A stretch of 64,000 nt of DNA from Pseudoalteromonas shioyasakiensis (GCF_024518675.1 NZ_JANIGL010000002.1:1-64000), one strand, 5' to 3'; numbered from the stretch's first letter, positions 29,329 to 40,722 are shown. The notes: a model not told the origin generated them from the sequence alone. A program made the numbers and translations.

Positions 29329-29361
29329 TAAAAAAAGCAAGCCATCGGGCTTGCTTTTTAC
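29329..29361 (-). terminator. Terminator of gltBD
   Basis: AAAGCAAGCC pairs with GGCTTGCTTT around a short loop, with an A/T tract on each side, 20 bp past the gltD stop. Confidence 0.88.
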
Positions 29362-29381
29362 ATTCTTGAACCTTCAAAGCA

Positions 29382-30806
<1,425 letters not shown>

Positions 30807-33800
30807 TTACTGTGCTTGAACACGAAGTTCTGCACTACTGCGAGCGCGATGCCCGAGTAAACTTTTCACATCACTTGATTTTGGTTTAACTAACTTAAAC
30901 TTAGGTAAGTAAGCTTCAAAGTTCGCTAAAATATTCTCTGCTCGGCTTGAGCCTGTTGACTCTAAATGCTCTGCAATCAGGCCGCGTAAGTGCTCTTGGT
31001 GAGAGCTCAGTTCGTCCAATAACACAACTTCTACCAACTCTGGGTTAATGCGTTTTTCAAAGTCGTTACGCTCATCTAAAATATACGCAAAACCACCCGT
31101 CATACCAGCACCGAAGTTAACACCCACGTTACCAAGTACACACACCACACCGCCAGTCATGTATTCACAGCCGTTATCACCTAAGCCTTCTACAACCGCT
31201 TGCACACCTGAGTTACGCACAGCAAAACGTTCACCTGCACAACCTGCTGCAAATAATTTACCGCCTGTTGCGCCGTACAAGCAGGTATTACCCGCAATCG
31301 TTGCTTTATGACTTTCAAATGACGAACCCAATGGTGGACGAATAATCAACTTACCGCCTGCCATGCCTTTGCCAACATAATCGTTCGCATCGCCGACTAA
31401 CGTCATCTCAAGGCCACCAGCATTCCACACACCAAATGATTGACCAGCAGTACCGTGCAATTCAATTGATACAGGATCAGCTGCCATACCTTGGTTACCG
31501 TGTTTGTCGGCAATATAGCCCGACAACATTGCGCCCACAGAGCGGTCGGTATTACAAATACGATTAACCAGTGAAATACCTGTGCTTTCGTCAATGGCTT
31601 GCTGTGCTTTTTCCAATAACGTTTCGTTTAATTTACCTAAGTAATGTGACGAGTTTGGCACGCTACAATAAAGTGTTTCACCCGTTGGGTTATTTGGCTG
31701 CGCAATCACAGATGATAAATCAATCTTTTGTTGCTTCGCAGTTTTGCCTTCAATCGCTTCAAGTAAATCTAAACGACCAATTAAATCAGTTAAATGGGCA
31801 ACACCTAGACTTGCCATGATTTCACGGGCTTCTTGTGCAATAAACTTAAAGTAGTTCATCGCCATTTCCGGCAGACCATGATAATGCTTTTGACGCAGTG
31901 TATCGTCTTGTGTTGCAACACCGGTCGCGCAGTTGTTTAAGTGACAAATACGTAGGTACTTACAGCCTAGTGCAACCATAGGTCCGGTACCAAAACCAAA
32001 GCTTTCAGCACCTAAAATAGCCGCTTTGATGATGTCTAAGCCCGTTTTTAAGCCGCCATCAGTTTGCAAGCGAATACGATGACGCAGACCATTTTCAACC
32101 AGTGCTTGTTGCGTTTCTGCAAGACCAAGCTCCCATGGGCTACCTGCGTATTTAACAGATGTGAGTGGGCTGGCGCCGGTACCACCGTCATAACCTGAAA
32201 TAGTAATTAAATCGGCATAAGCTTTGGCAACACCCGTTGCAATCGTACCCACACCTGGCTCTGATACGAGTTTTACCGAGATCAGGGCTTTCGGGTTCAC
32301 TTGTTTTAAATCAAAAATTAGCTGAGCTAAATCTTCAATTGAATAAATATCGTGATGCGGTGGAGGCGAAATAAGCGTCACACCGGGTACTGAATAACGC
32401 AGTTTAGCAATATACGGCGTTACTTTTTCACCTGGTAACTGGCCACCTTCGCCTGGTTTTGCACCTTGCGCCACTTTGATTTGAATAACATCAGCACTGC
32501 GTAAGTAATGCGGTGTAACACCAAATCGGCCTGAGGCAACTTGCTTAATGCGCGAGTTTTTCTCTGTACCGTAGCGGAGTTTATCTTCACCACCCTCACC
32601 TGAGTTCGAACAACCGCCTAAACGGTTCATTGCGATGGCCAGTGCTTCATGCGCTTCTGGTGACAATGCACCAATACTCATTGCCGCTGAGTCAAAGCGT
32701 TTATAAAGTTCTGTTGCAGGCTCAACATCATCAATGCTAATGCCTTTTTCCGGCAGTTTCAGCGACAACATGTCACGCAGTGTTGAAATTGGGCGCTTGT
32801 TAACTAAATCGGCGTACACGTTATAATCTGAGTAATCACCTGAGCGCACTGCTTTTTGCAATGTTTGAATAACGTCTGGGTTATACGCGTGGTATTCACC
32901 ACCGTGTACATATTTTAATAAACCGCCATGACTTAGTAGCTTACGCTTACTGAATGCTAACTGATGCAGTTTACGCTGGTCTTCATCAAAGTCACTAAAA
33001 CATGCGCCTTTAATTCGACTAGCTACGCCATTGAAACACGTATCAACTATTGTGTCTGACAAACCGACCGCTTCAAACAACATTGAACAACGATATGACG
33101 CAACGGTACTGATACCCATTTTCGACATGATCTTATAAAGCCCTTTGTTTATCGCATTACGATAAGCCAAAGTAACTTCACAGTAGCTCTTATTGATCAC
33201 TTTAGAGTCACTCATCGCAACCAGTGATTCATAAGCAAGGTATGGGTAAATCGCCGTCGCACCAAAGCCAATTAATACCGCAAATTGATGTGCATCACGC
33301 ACGCTGCCGGTTTCAATAATGATGTTTGATTCACAACGTAAATTGTTATCTACAAGGCGTTTCTGTACAGCACCGACCGCCATAGCAGCAGGAATAGGTA
33401 ATCTATCTTCGTCAAAGTTACGGTCGCTTAAAAACAGCATTACACAACCGCCAGCGGCCTTTTCTTGTGCTTCATCACAAATACGGGTGACCGCATCCGC
33501 GAGACCTTCTTCTTTGCTGTAGGTAATATCAATTTTGCAATAGCTGTAGTGCGCTTGATCGGCACTTAATAACTGTTGCATATCTGCATACATCAAAATA
33601 GGTGTATCAAATTGTAAGCGCTTAGCGTGGCCAGTGGTTTCGTTAAACACGTTTTGCTCACTACCAATACAAGTAGCCAGTGACATAACGTGATTTTCAC
33701 GAAGAGGATCGATCGGCGGATTGGTTACCTGCGCAAACTTTTGGCGGAAGTAATCAAACAACGAACGGTTACCTTCAGATAGCACGGCAAATGGCGTATC

Positions 33801-35264
33801 ATCGCCCATCGAGCCCGTTGCTTCTTGGCCAATTTCACCCATTACACGAATGACACTGTCTAGCTCTTCGTTAGTGAAGCCAAACATTTTCTGATATTTC
33901 AGTAAAGTTTCGTCGTCAAATGAGCGATTACCCGCATCCTGCTCTGATAACTTTTCAAACGGTGTTAAACGTTTAACGTTTTCTTCAAGCCATGCTTTGT
34001 ATGGGTGGCGCGATTTTAAATCTTGGTCAATTTCGTCTGAATGCCAAATTTTACCAAGCTGAGTATCAATAACTAACAGCTCGCCTGGACCAACACGGCC
34101 TTTTTCAACCACTTCATCAGCGGTGTAATCCCAAATACCGACTTCTGAGGCAAGTGTAATAAAGCCATCTTGCGTGATCACATAACGCGCAGGACGAAGG
34201 CCATTACGGTCTAAGTTACAAGCGGCAAAACGACCATCAGACATTACAATACCTGCAGGGCCATCCCATGGTTCCATATGCATTGAGTTAAAGTCATAGA
34301 ATGCACGAAGATCGTCATCCATAGCACGGTTTTTCTGCCACGCAGGTGGCACCAGCATGCGCATCGCACGGAATAAATCCATACCACCCGCTAAAAATAG
34401 CTCAAGCATGTTATCTAAGCTTGATGAATCCGAGCCGGTTTCGTTAACAAATGGCGCTGCTGATTGTAAATCTGGGATCAGTGGCGATGCAAATTTGTAC
34501 GAACGTGCGCGCGCCCACTGGCGGTTACCTTGAATGGTGTTAATTTCACCATTATGCGCTAAATAACGGAACGGTTGAGCAAGTGGCCAACGCGGCTGTG
34601 TATTGGTAGAAAAGCGCTGATGGAAAACACAAATCGCGCTGGTCATACGGATATCAGCTAAGTCTAGATAAAAGTTAGGTAAATCTACTGGCATCATCAA
34701 GCCTTTGTAGATAGTCACAAGCCCTGACAAACTTGCAATGTAAAAACCTTCATCATTGCTTAAACGTTTTTCTGCACGACGACGCGCAACGTATAATCGA
34801 CGTTCTAAGTCTTTTGGACGCCAACCTTCTGGTGCATTGATAAAAATTTGTTCAAAGTTTGGTAATTGTTTTTTGGCAATAGGGCCTAAACATGAGGCAT
34901 CAGTGGGTACTACACGCCAGCCTTTAATATTAAGTGTTTCTTTTTCGAGTTCTTCACTCAATATGTCTTTTGCGGTTTGTGCTAATACTGGATCTGGATT
35001 TAAGAAAATCATGCCTACCGCATAATTCTTACCTAGATGCCAATTGTTCTCAGCTGCGATTGCACGAAAAAAGCTATCTGGTTTTTGTAATAATAAACCA
35101 CAGCCATCGCCTGTTTTACCATCGGCAGAAATACCACCACGGTGTTCCATACGGTCTAGACCGGTGATCGCTGTTCTTATTAAGCGATGACTAGCCTGAC
35201 CATTGACTTGGGCTATTAAGCCAAAGCCACAATTATCTTTTTCTAATTTTGAGTCGTATAACAT
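30807..35264 (-). CDS. gltB: Glutamate synthase (NADPH) large subunit
   Basis: The enzyme makes two glutamates from glutamine and 2-oxoglutarate. The 1485-aa protein starts MLYDSKLEKDN-CGFGL: the nucleophile Cys12 follows an 11-residue propeptide that must be removed. N-terminal glutaminase, central and FMN-binding synthase domains (SPLTSVKYAGSPWELGLAETQQ) and the beta-helix C-terminal domain (GNTCLYGATGGKLFAAGCAGERFAVRNSG) are all present. GGGGAGGGG is a strong ribosome site. ArgR-type boxes lie upstream. Confidence 0.97.
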   Translation of the reverse strand: MLYDSKLEKDNCGFGLIAQVNGQASHRLIRTAITGLDRMEHRGGISADGKTGDGCGLLLQKPDSFFRAIAAENNWHLGKNYAVGMIFLNPDPVLAQTAKDILSEELEKETLNIKGWRVVPTDASCLGPIAKKQLPNFEQIFINAPEGWRPKDLERRLYVARRRAEKRLSNDEGFYIASLSGLVTIYKGLMMPVDLPNFYLDLADIRMTSAICVFHQRFSTNTQPRWPLAQPFRYLAHNGEINTIQGNRQWARARSYKFASPLIPDLQSAAPFVNETGSDSSSLDNMLELFLAGGMDLFRAMRMLVPPAWQKNRAMDDDLRAFYDFNSMHMEPWDGPAGIVMSDGRFAACNLDRNGLRPARYVITQDGFITLASEVGIWDYTADEVVEKGRVGPGELLVIDTQLGKIWHSDEIDQDLKSRHPYKAWLEENVKRLTPFEKLSEQDAGNRSFDDETLLKYQKMFGFTNEELDSVIRVMGEIGQEATGSMGDDTPFAVLSEGNRSLFDYFRQKFAQVTNPPIDPLRENHVMSLATCIGSEQNVFNETTGHAKRLQFDTPILMYADMQQLLSADQAHYSYCKIDITYSKEEGLADAVTRICDEAQEKAAGGCVMLFLSDRNFDEDRLPIPAAMAVGAVQKRLVDNNLRCESNIIIETGSVRDAHQFAVLIGFGATAIYPYLAYESLVAMSDSKVINKSYCEVTLAYRNAINKGLYKIMSKMGISTVASYRCSMLFEAVGLSDTIVDTCFNGVASRIKGACFSDFDEDQRKLHQLAFSKRKLLSHGGLLKYVHGGEYHAYNPDVIQTLQKAVRSGDYSDYNVYADLVNKRPISTLRDMLSLKLPEKGISIDDVEPATELYKRFDSAAMSIGALSPEAHEALAIAMNRLGGCSNSGEGGEDKLRYGTEKNSRIKQVASGRFGVTPHYLRSADVIQIKVAQGAKPGEGGQLPGEKVTPYIAKLRYSVPGVTLISPPPHHDIYSIEDLAQLIFDLKQVNPKALISVKLVSEPGVGTIATGVAKAYADLITISGYDGGTGASPLTSVKYAGSPWELGLAETQQALVENGLRHRIRLQTDGGLKTGLDIIKAAILGAESFGFGTGPMVALGCKYLRICHLNNCATGVATQDDTLRQKHYHGLPEMAMNYFKFIAQEAREIMASLGVAHLTDLIGRLDLLEAIEGKTAKQQKIDLSSVIAQPNNPTGETLYCSVPNSSHYLGKLNETLLEKAQQAIDESTGISLVNRICNTDRSVGAMLSGYIADKHGNQGMAADPVSIELHGTAGQSFGVWNAGGLEMTLVGDANDYVGKGMAGGKLIIRPPLGSSFESHKATIAGNTCLYGATGGKLFAAGCAGERFAVRNSGVQAVVEGLGDNGCEYMTGGVVCVLGNVGVNFGAGMTGGFAYILDERNDFEKRINPELVEVVLLDELSSHQEHLRGLIAEHLESTGSSRAENILANFEAYLPKFKLVKPKSSDVKSLLGHRARSSAELRVQAQ

Positions 35265-35332
35265 AGACCCCTCCCCTTGCTACAACAGCTAGCTATAAAT
35301 GACCTGTTCGACGGTTTGCTAGCAGACAGTCA

Positions 35333-35361
35333 AAACTATCGCCAATTGTACGTAGAGTCAA
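35333..35361 (-). promoter_or_regulatory. gltBD promoter
   Basis: On the minus strand a -35 TTGACT (35356-35361) and -10 TAGTTT (35333-35338) are spaced by 17 bp, about 70 bp before gltB. Region 35384-35836 has AT-rich sequence and two further palindromes (TATGACAC/GTGTCATA at 35470-35487 and GTTTACGTAAAC at 35527-35538) but no gene. Confidence 0.6.
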
Positions 35362-35369
35362 TAAAATTT

Positions 35370-35383
35370 TGAATACATATTCA
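35370..35383. promoter_or_regulatory. ARG box 1 (ArgR operator-like)
   Basis: TGAATACATATTCA has both TGAAT/ATTCA halves of the ArgR consensus with the correct 4-bp centre. It lies just upstream of the gltBD -35 element. A further TGAAT follows at 35390. Confidence 0.55.
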
Positions 35384-35556
35384 TATTCTTGAATATTTCT
35401 CACTTAAGCGCAATCTTTATATTTCATGCCATTTTTTAACATTTAGCGCCTTTTTAGCCATTATTTTTTTATGACACTGGTGTCATATTTAACAAGTTGT
35501 AAAAAAAGCCACGCTTAAAATATCCAGTTTACGTAAACGTAAACCGCATACTTTAG

Positions 35557-35570
35557 TGAATAATTATTCA
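35557..35570. promoter_or_regulatory. ARG box 2 (ArgR operator-like)
   Basis: TGAATAATTATTCA is a perfect match to the ArgR half-sites with an AT centre, set in a 16-bp perfect palindrome GTGAATAATTATTCAC. Confidence 0.5.
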
Positions 35571-35836
35571 CCTAATGCATTTCCAAATCAGTACCTATTT
35601 TAAAACTTTCAGGCGATAATCTTTTTGAAAAAACAAATAAAACGCGCTCAGTTAGTGTAATTACCCTATTGTTTGCAGCAACAAGCTTATGAATGATGAG
35701 TTAAATAATGCATAAATATAAAGTTAATACTCTCTGTGTGCATAGATTACGCATAAAAACCCATGACCAAGATCGCTAAATTTGTAACTTACTGGCCTAG
35801 CAAACTAACTCAAAGGTAAAGCTAAATATTAAAAAA

Positions 35837-35871
35837 GTGTCCGCTGCGGACACTTTTTCTGTCCGCGGACA
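35837..35871. promoter_or_regulatory. Tandem GC-rich palindromes, candidate enhancer for the response regulator
   Basis: GTGTCCGC-T-GCGGACAC (35837-35853) and TGTCCGCGGACA (35860-35871) share the TGTCCG half-site and have centres 20-21 bp apart, about two helical turns. They lie 86-107 bp before the predicted sigma54 start. The first is flanked by A5/T5 and could look like a terminator, but no plus-strand gene ends before it and gltB runs the other way from 35264. Binding by the NtrC-type regulator is inferred. Confidence 0.6.
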
Positions 35872-35924
35872 CAAAGCAAAACCCAGAAAAAACAAAATAA
35901 CTATAAAATACAATAGGTTAAATT

Positions 35925-35941
35925 TTGGCACGATAATCGGA
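35925..35941 (+). promoter_or_regulatory. Sigma54-like promoter of the ABC operon
   Basis: TTGGCACG matches the -24 element perfectly; the -12 element TCGGA keeps the G but not the C of TTGC. Spacing is correct. It is 34 bp before the 26-codon ORF. Confidence 0.55.
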
Positions 35942-35974
35942 TAATAAACACCACGTTATTTAAAGGACATCACT

Positions 35975-36055
35975 ATGTTTATTCTCAGTTTATTTTTAGT
36001 CTCACCTATCACCATGTTAGCAGTGAGTTTAATGATTACTTACCTTGAAGATTAA
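35975..36055 (+). CDS. 26-aa membrane peptide at the head of the ABC operon
   Basis: MFILSLFLVSPITMLAVSLM followed by ITYLED is encoded from an ATG placed 7 nt after AAAGGA and ends with TAA. It is almost wholly hydrophobic with an acidic C-terminal tail. It is too short for standard ORF finders. The gene for the MacA-like adaptor begins 21 bp later in the same direction, so it is the first gene of the putative operon. It could be a small subunit or regulator of the transporter; that is inference. Confidence 0.55.
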   Translation: MFILSLFLVSPITMLAVSLMITYLED

Positions 36056-36076
36056 ACGTGATTAAGAGGAAGCAAC

Positions 36077-37330
36077 ATGATTAAAGATACCAGTGCGCAG
36101 GATGTTTCTGTCATCAAGCGTCGCCAGTATAAAAAGCCAATCATTATAGCTATAGCACTTATGGCCTTAGTAGCCTTATGTGTTAAAGCATTTATGGGTA
36201 ATGAGCAAGGTACGTTATCAGTTGAAAGAAACGCCTTACATATAGCCCCTGTTAGTGTTAAAACCCTGACCCGGGATGTTTCTGCCAGCGGCAAAATTGT
36301 TGCTGCTAATGCGCCTAAAGTGTATAGCCCAGAACGCGGTTATGTTGATTTAAAGGTAAAAGCAGGTGACAAGGTAAATAAAGATTCTGTAATTGCCGTT
36401 GTTGACAGCCCCGAGCTCACTAATGAACTAAAGCAACAACAATCAGTGTTAGCGCGCCTTGATGGTGAGTTACAGCGTAAACACCTCGAAGCAAGACGAC
36501 AAAAACTAAGTTTAACTAAAGCCCTCGATCTCGCTCAAGTTGAGCTCAATGCAGCAGATAGAGAAAACCGCCGTGCAAAACTCTCAATCGAAAAAAGCTT
36601 GATCAGCCAAATTGATTTAGAAAAAGCCGTGGATGATCTCGCCCGTGCAAAACTATCATATAAACATGCGGAGCAAGAAGTTGAGCTTGCCAATGACACG
36701 TTGGCTTTTGAACTTAAAGCCGCAGAGCGTGATCTAGCCCGCCAACAACTGATTGTAGATGAATTAAACCGCCAAGTAAGCAACCTAATGATTAAAGCCA
36801 GTGTTAACGGCATTGTCGGTAATCTTTTAGTGCAACAAAAAGAAGCCGTAAGCCAAAGCCAACCACTGATGACATTGGTTGATCTCAGTAACTTTGAAGC
36901 CCAACTTCAAGTACCAGAAAGCTACGCCAATGAATTAGGCCTAGGTATGGACGTTGAATTATTACTCGGCGCAAAAAAAGTAACGGGTACACTCTCAGCA
37001 ATTTCACCAGAAGTGAATAATCGCGAAGTCACTACCCGCGTACGCTTTAATAAAGAGCTGACGGGGATCCGCCAAAACCAACGATTAACCGCACGTATTT
37101 TATTAGAAAACCGCGACAATGTTTTACAAGTACAGCGTGGCGCATTTATGCAACAAGGTGGAACCCACGTATACAAAGTCAGCGGTGATACTGCAAAGCG
37201 TGTAGATATAACTATCGGTGCAACCAGTATTAATGCCGTTGAGCTAATTACCGGTGTAGAGCCTGGCGATGAGCTTATCATCTCAAGCTATGACAATTTT
37301 AAAAACGCATCAACATTACTACTTCGCTAG
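36077..37330 (+). CDS. MacA/HlyD-family periplasmic adaptor
   Basis: This is the membrane-fusion part of a tripartite ABC system. The 417-aa protein has a cytoplasmic basic start, one transmembrane helix (about 20-37), a lipoyl-type hairpin split around a long coiled coil (about 105-225, Lys/Glu/Gln/Leu-rich), and beta-barrel and membrane-proximal domains. AGAGGA precedes the ATG. It is followed 45 bp later by the ATPase gene. Confidence 0.88.
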   Translation: MIKDTSAQDVSVIKRRQYKKPIIIAIALMALVALCVKAFMGNEQGTLSVERNALHIAPVSVKTLTRDVSASGKIVAANAPKVYSPERGYVDLKVKAGDKVNKDSVIAVVDSPELTNELKQQQSVLARLDGELQRKHLEARRQKLSLTKALDLAQVELNAADRENRRAKLSIEKSLISQIDLEKAVDDLARAKLSYKHAEQEVELANDTLAFELKAAERDLARQQLIVDELNRQVSNLMIKASVNGIVGNLLVQQKEAVSQSQPLMTLVDLSNFEAQLQVPESYANELGLGMDVELLLGAKKVTGTLSAISPEVNNREVTTRVRFNKELTGIRQNQRLTARILLENRDNVLQVQRGAFMQQGGTHVYKVSGDTAKRVDITIGATSINAVELITGVEPGDELIISSYDNFKNASTLLLR

Positions 37331-37375
37331 TAAAAGTATGCTGTGTATAAACAGGACAATAAAAAGGACAAACCC

Positions 37376-38086
37376 ATGTTAAAAATGAACAACATCAGCA
37401 AAATTTACCAAACAGAAATGGTGCAAACTCACGCTTTACGCGATTTTACTTTACAAGTAGACGAAGGTGAGTTTATCGCCGTAACGGGGCCTAGCGGCTC
37501 AGGAAAAACCACATTTTTAAATATTGCAGGCATGTTAGAGCCATTTTCTGAAGGTGAGTATCTACTAGATGGTATAGATGTAGGTAAATTAAACGATAAT
37601 CAACGCGCTGATGTGCGTAACCAAAAAATTGGCTTTATTTTCCAAGGATTTAATTTAATCCCCGACCTTAATTTATATGAAAATATTGAAGTCCCATTAA
37701 GGTATCGAGGTATTAAAGCTAGCGAGCGCAAGCGTCGTATTGAGCAATGTTTAGAGCAAGTAGGTCTTGCTTCGCGTGCTAAACACCTACCTCAACAGCT
37801 ATCCGGTGGTCAACAACAGCGCGTAGCCATAGCAAGAGCCCTCGCTGGTGAGCCACGTTTTTTACTTGCCGATGAGCCAACGGGTAACCTTGATAGCCTA
37901 ATGGCACGCCAAGTAATGGAACTACTCGAACAAATTAATCGTGATGGTGCCACTATCGTTATGGTAACCCACGATCCGGAACTTGCAAGGCGAGCACCGC
38001 GTAACATTCAAGTGGTTGATGGCCAACTTGCCGACTTTACCTTGTATCAAGGTGCACAAACAATTAAAAGCGCTGCAGGAGCATAA
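37376..38086 (+). CDS. ABC transporter ATPase, MacB/LolD type
   Basis: The 236-aa product read from the ATG at 37376 is preceded by AAAAAGGA 6 nt away; an in-frame ATG 33 bp earlier lacks a good site. Walker A GPSGSGKTT, Q-loop FQGFNL, signature LSGGQQQR, Walker B FLLADEPTGNLD and the H-loop VTHDP are all intact. It is separate from the permease, unlike fused MacB. The next gene starts 3 bp after its stop. Confidence 0.94.
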   Translation: MLKMNNISKIYQTEMVQTHALRDFTLQVDEGEFIAVTGPSGSGKTTFLNIAGMLEPFSEGEYLLDGIDVGKLNDNQRADVRNQKIGFIFQGFNLIPDLNLYENIEVPLRYRGIKASERKRRIEQCLEQVGLASRAKHLPQQLSGGQQQRVAIARALAGEPRFLLADEPTGNLDSLMARQVMELLEQINRDGATIVMVTHDPELARRAPRNIQVVDGQLADFTLYQGAQTIKSAAGA

Positions 38087-38089
38087 GCC

Positions 38090-39403
38090 ATGCTATTACA
38101 TTACCTCGATTTAAGTTGGCGTAGTTTTAAACGTACACCGCTGGTAAGTGCACTCATGGTGCTGGCGATTGCCATTGGTATTGGTGTCACCATGACCAGC
38201 TTAAGCGTATACCACATGATGTCGGCAGATCCCATTCCGCATAAAAGTAGCCAATTGTACACGGTACAATTACAAACAATGGATGAAGGCCATACTTGGT
38301 GGACAGGTGACGATATTCCTATGCAACTGACTTATCAAGATGCAGAAAATTTATACAACGCACCAATTCCTGACAAAAAAGTGGCGATGATGCGCACTGG
38401 TTTCTCTGTCTATTTAGACTCAGATAAAGTTAAACCATTTATTAGCAATGCCCGCATGACGACACCCGATTTTTTTAGCATGTTCGATGTGTCATTTCAA
38501 TATGGTGGTGCGTGGAGCCAGCAACAAGAACAATCAGCCGCCCCTGTCGTGGTGATTTCAAAAGAGCTAAACGATAAGCTGTTTGCAGGAGAAAGCTCAA
38601 TTGGAAAACTAATCTATTTAGATGACGACAGCTACCAAGTTGTTGGTGTTCTTGCCGATTGGCCCCTCAACCTTAAATATTATGACTTAAACAACGGCGC
38701 TTTTAATAAAGTAGAAGATCTATTTCTACCATTTAGCTTAATAAAAGCAAAAGAACTTACAAGCTGGGGAAATAGTAATGGTTGGAAGCATGAAGATACC
38801 CGAAACTTTGCCGATCGATTGCAATCTGAACAGGTATGGATCCAATTTTGGGCTCAGCTTGATACAGCAGAGCAAAAATTAGCCTATGGCAACTATCTTA
38901 TCTCTTATATAGAAGAGCAGAAAAAACGTGGCCGGTTCACTCGCGAAATCCCCCAATACAGCCTGCGCGATGTCAACCAATGGATGGAATACAATAATGT
39001 GGTTAGTGAAGATAACAAAATTTTGGTTGGCTTAAGCTTTATGTTCTTAGCCGTGTGTTTAGCCAATATTTTGGGATTATTACTGGCAAAGTTTTTGCGC
39101 AGAGCACCAGAAGTTGGTGTGCGCCGTGCTTTAGGGGCAAGTAAACGGCAAGTTTTTCTTCAGCATTTGGTTGAAGTGGCGATGCTTGGTTTTATCGGCG
39201 GCTTGCTGGGCATTATACTCGCACAAATCGGTTTGCTTGGCGTAAGACAAAGTTACGATTATTACGCTAATCTCGCCACAATGGATTTAACCATGCTGCT
39301 AAGCGCCCCGGTTATTGCAATATCAACCTGTATTATTGCTGGACTATACCCTGCGTGGCTGGTGTGCAAAACCAACCCTGCTATTTATCTTAAGAGCCAA
39401 TAA
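38090..39403 (+). CDS. ABC permease, FtsX/MacB type, first
   Basis: The 437-aa protein has the FtsX layout: one N-terminal membrane helix (about 15-38), a large periplasmic MacB-type domain (about 45-315) and three C-terminal helices. The cytoplasmic RRAPEVGVRRALGASKRQVF motif between the last helices is characteristic of MacB-like permeases. AGGAG precedes it. It and the next gene form two half-permeases. Confidence 0.9.
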   Translation: MLLHYLDLSWRSFKRTPLVSALMVLAIAIGIGVTMTSLSVYHMMSADPIPHKSSQLYTVQLQTMDEGHTWWTGDDIPMQLTYQDAENLYNAPIPDKKVAMMRTGFSVYLDSDKVKPFISNARMTTPDFFSMFDVSFQYGGAWSQQQEQSAAPVVVISKELNDKLFAGESSIGKLIYLDDDSYQVVGVLADWPLNLKYYDLNNGAFNKVEDLFLPFSLIKAKELTSWGNSNGWKHEDTRNFADRLQSEQVWIQFWAQLDTAEQKLAYGNYLISYIEEQKKRGRFTREIPQYSLRDVNQWMEYNNVVSEDNKILVGLSFMFLAVCLANILGLLLAKFLRRAPEVGVRRALGASKRQVFLQHLVEVAMLGFIGGLLGIILAQIGLLGVRQSYDYYANLATMDLTMLLSAPVIAISTCIIAGLYPAWLVCKTNPAIYLKSQ

Positions 39404-39413
39404 GGAGTTAATC

Positions 39414-40622
39414 ATGTTAGAGATAAAACCGATATTTCATGCCCTTTGCCGCTCAAAGGTTGGCGCAATACTTTTACTTATTCAAATTGCTATTACCACA
39501 GCTATTGTTAGTAATGCAGCATTTATTATTCAAGATAGAATTGCTTTTTTAAACCAAGAAACAGGCTATCCAGAGCAAGACTTGTTTAAATTTAATGTGA
39601 TGACCTTTGGTAAAGATGTCGATTTAAGTCAACAGTTTGAGTTAGATGAAGCTATGATAAGAGCCCTTCCAGGGGTCGAAAGTGCAGCGCAAAGTAGCAG
39701 TATTCCGTTATCTGGCAGCGGTAGCGCTTCTAGCTTTAATTTAAAGCCAGCACCACAAGAAAGCAAAAGTGTGCGCACCGCTTATTTTTTTATTGATGAG
39801 CATGGCCTTGACACATACGGCGTCAAACTAATTGCTGGGCGTAATTTTAGTGAAGATGAAGTGCTAATCACAAACTCACCAACAGATAGAACAACCAATG
39901 TCACTGTCGTTACTAAGGCTTTAGCCAATGAGCTTTTTTCTGAGGGGGATGCACTAGGTAAAACCATTTATTTTGGTGACTTACCGCTAAAGATAATTGG
40001 TATTACAGCGCCAATGAAAGGCCCGTGGTTAAAAGACTCACACCCAAATAATGTGGCTCTTATTCCTTATATTCAGGCTAAAACTTACGCTCAATTTGCC
40101 GTTAGAACAAAGCCTGGTCAACGCGATGCTGTGATGAAAGATATCGAAAGCCTGATGCTTAAAAATTACAATAAACGTGTAATCAACAATATTAAAGGGC
40201 TCGATCAGTTAAAAGATCAATATATGGCTGCGGATAAACTTATGATGCGCATGTTGATTGTACTCATCACTATATTAGTGCTAGTTACGGCGCTGGGCAT
40301 TTTTGGCTTAACCTTGTTTAATATCAGTAAACGGACTAAACAAATCGGCACTCGGCGGGCACTTGGGGCAAGAAAATCAGCTATTATTAATTACTTTTTA
40401 GTTGAGAATGCGTTGATTTGTAGTATGGGTTTAGTGCTCGGTGGCATTTGCGCATTATTGCTAGGTCAGTTGTTGATGCAGCACTTTTCGATAGCGGCTT
40501 TACCACCGAGCTATATTGCAACTACCGCTATTATGGTACTTATTATGAGCCTACTAGCAGTATTAGGCCCCGCTAAACGTGCAGCGAATATATCGCCAAG
40601 TATCGCAACAAGAACAATATAA
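39414..40622 (+). CDS. ABC permease, FtsX/MacB type, second
   Basis: The 402-aa product is read from the ATG at 39414, which follows AAGGAG by 7 nt; a longer ORF from 39315 overlaps the previous permease by about 90 bp and lacks a ribosome site. Same layout as its partner, with a shorter periplasmic domain and RTKQIGTRRALGARKSAI in the cytoplasmic loop. It probably pairs with the first permease as a heterodimer. A terminator follows. Confidence 0.9.
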   Translation: MLEIKPIFHALCRSKVGAILLLIQIAITTAIVSNAAFIIQDRIAFLNQETGYPEQDLFKFNVMTFGKDVDLSQQFELDEAMIRALPGVESAAQSSSIPLSGSGSASSFNLKPAPQESKSVRTAYFFIDEHGLDTYGVKLIAGRNFSEDEVLITNSPTDRTTNVTVVTKALANELFSEGDALGKTIYFGDLPLKIIGITAPMKGPWLKDSHPNNVALIPYIQAKTYAQFAVRTKPGQRDAVMKDIESLMLKNYNKRVINNIKGLDQLKDQYMAADKLMMRMLIVLITILVLVTALGIFGLTLFNISKRTKQIGTRRALGARKSAIINYFLVENALICSMGLVLGGICALLLGQLLMQHFSIAALPPSYIATTAIMVLIMSLLAVLGPAKRAANISPSIATRTI

Positions 40623-40637
40623 CGCGACTGCCAAGCT

Positions 40638-40670
40638 ATGCTACACTGGCTTAACACAGTGTAGCATTTT
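40638..40670 (+). terminator. Terminator after the ABC operon
   Basis: ATGCTACACTG pairs perfectly with CAGTGTAGCAT around an 8-nt loop, followed by TTT. It separates the permease from the regulator genes, which could be transcribed separately. Confidence 0.78.
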
Positions 40671-40722
40671 CACCCATTACTGTATAAAAATAATACATAA
40701 TAACAACAGCGATTAAACTCAC

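Noticed and set aside
35832..35858. Hairpin followed by T tract read as a terminator
   Set aside because: No plus-strand gene ends upstream of it and gltB is transcribed away from it; the neighbouring second palindrome and sigma54-like promoter explain it better as an enhancer.
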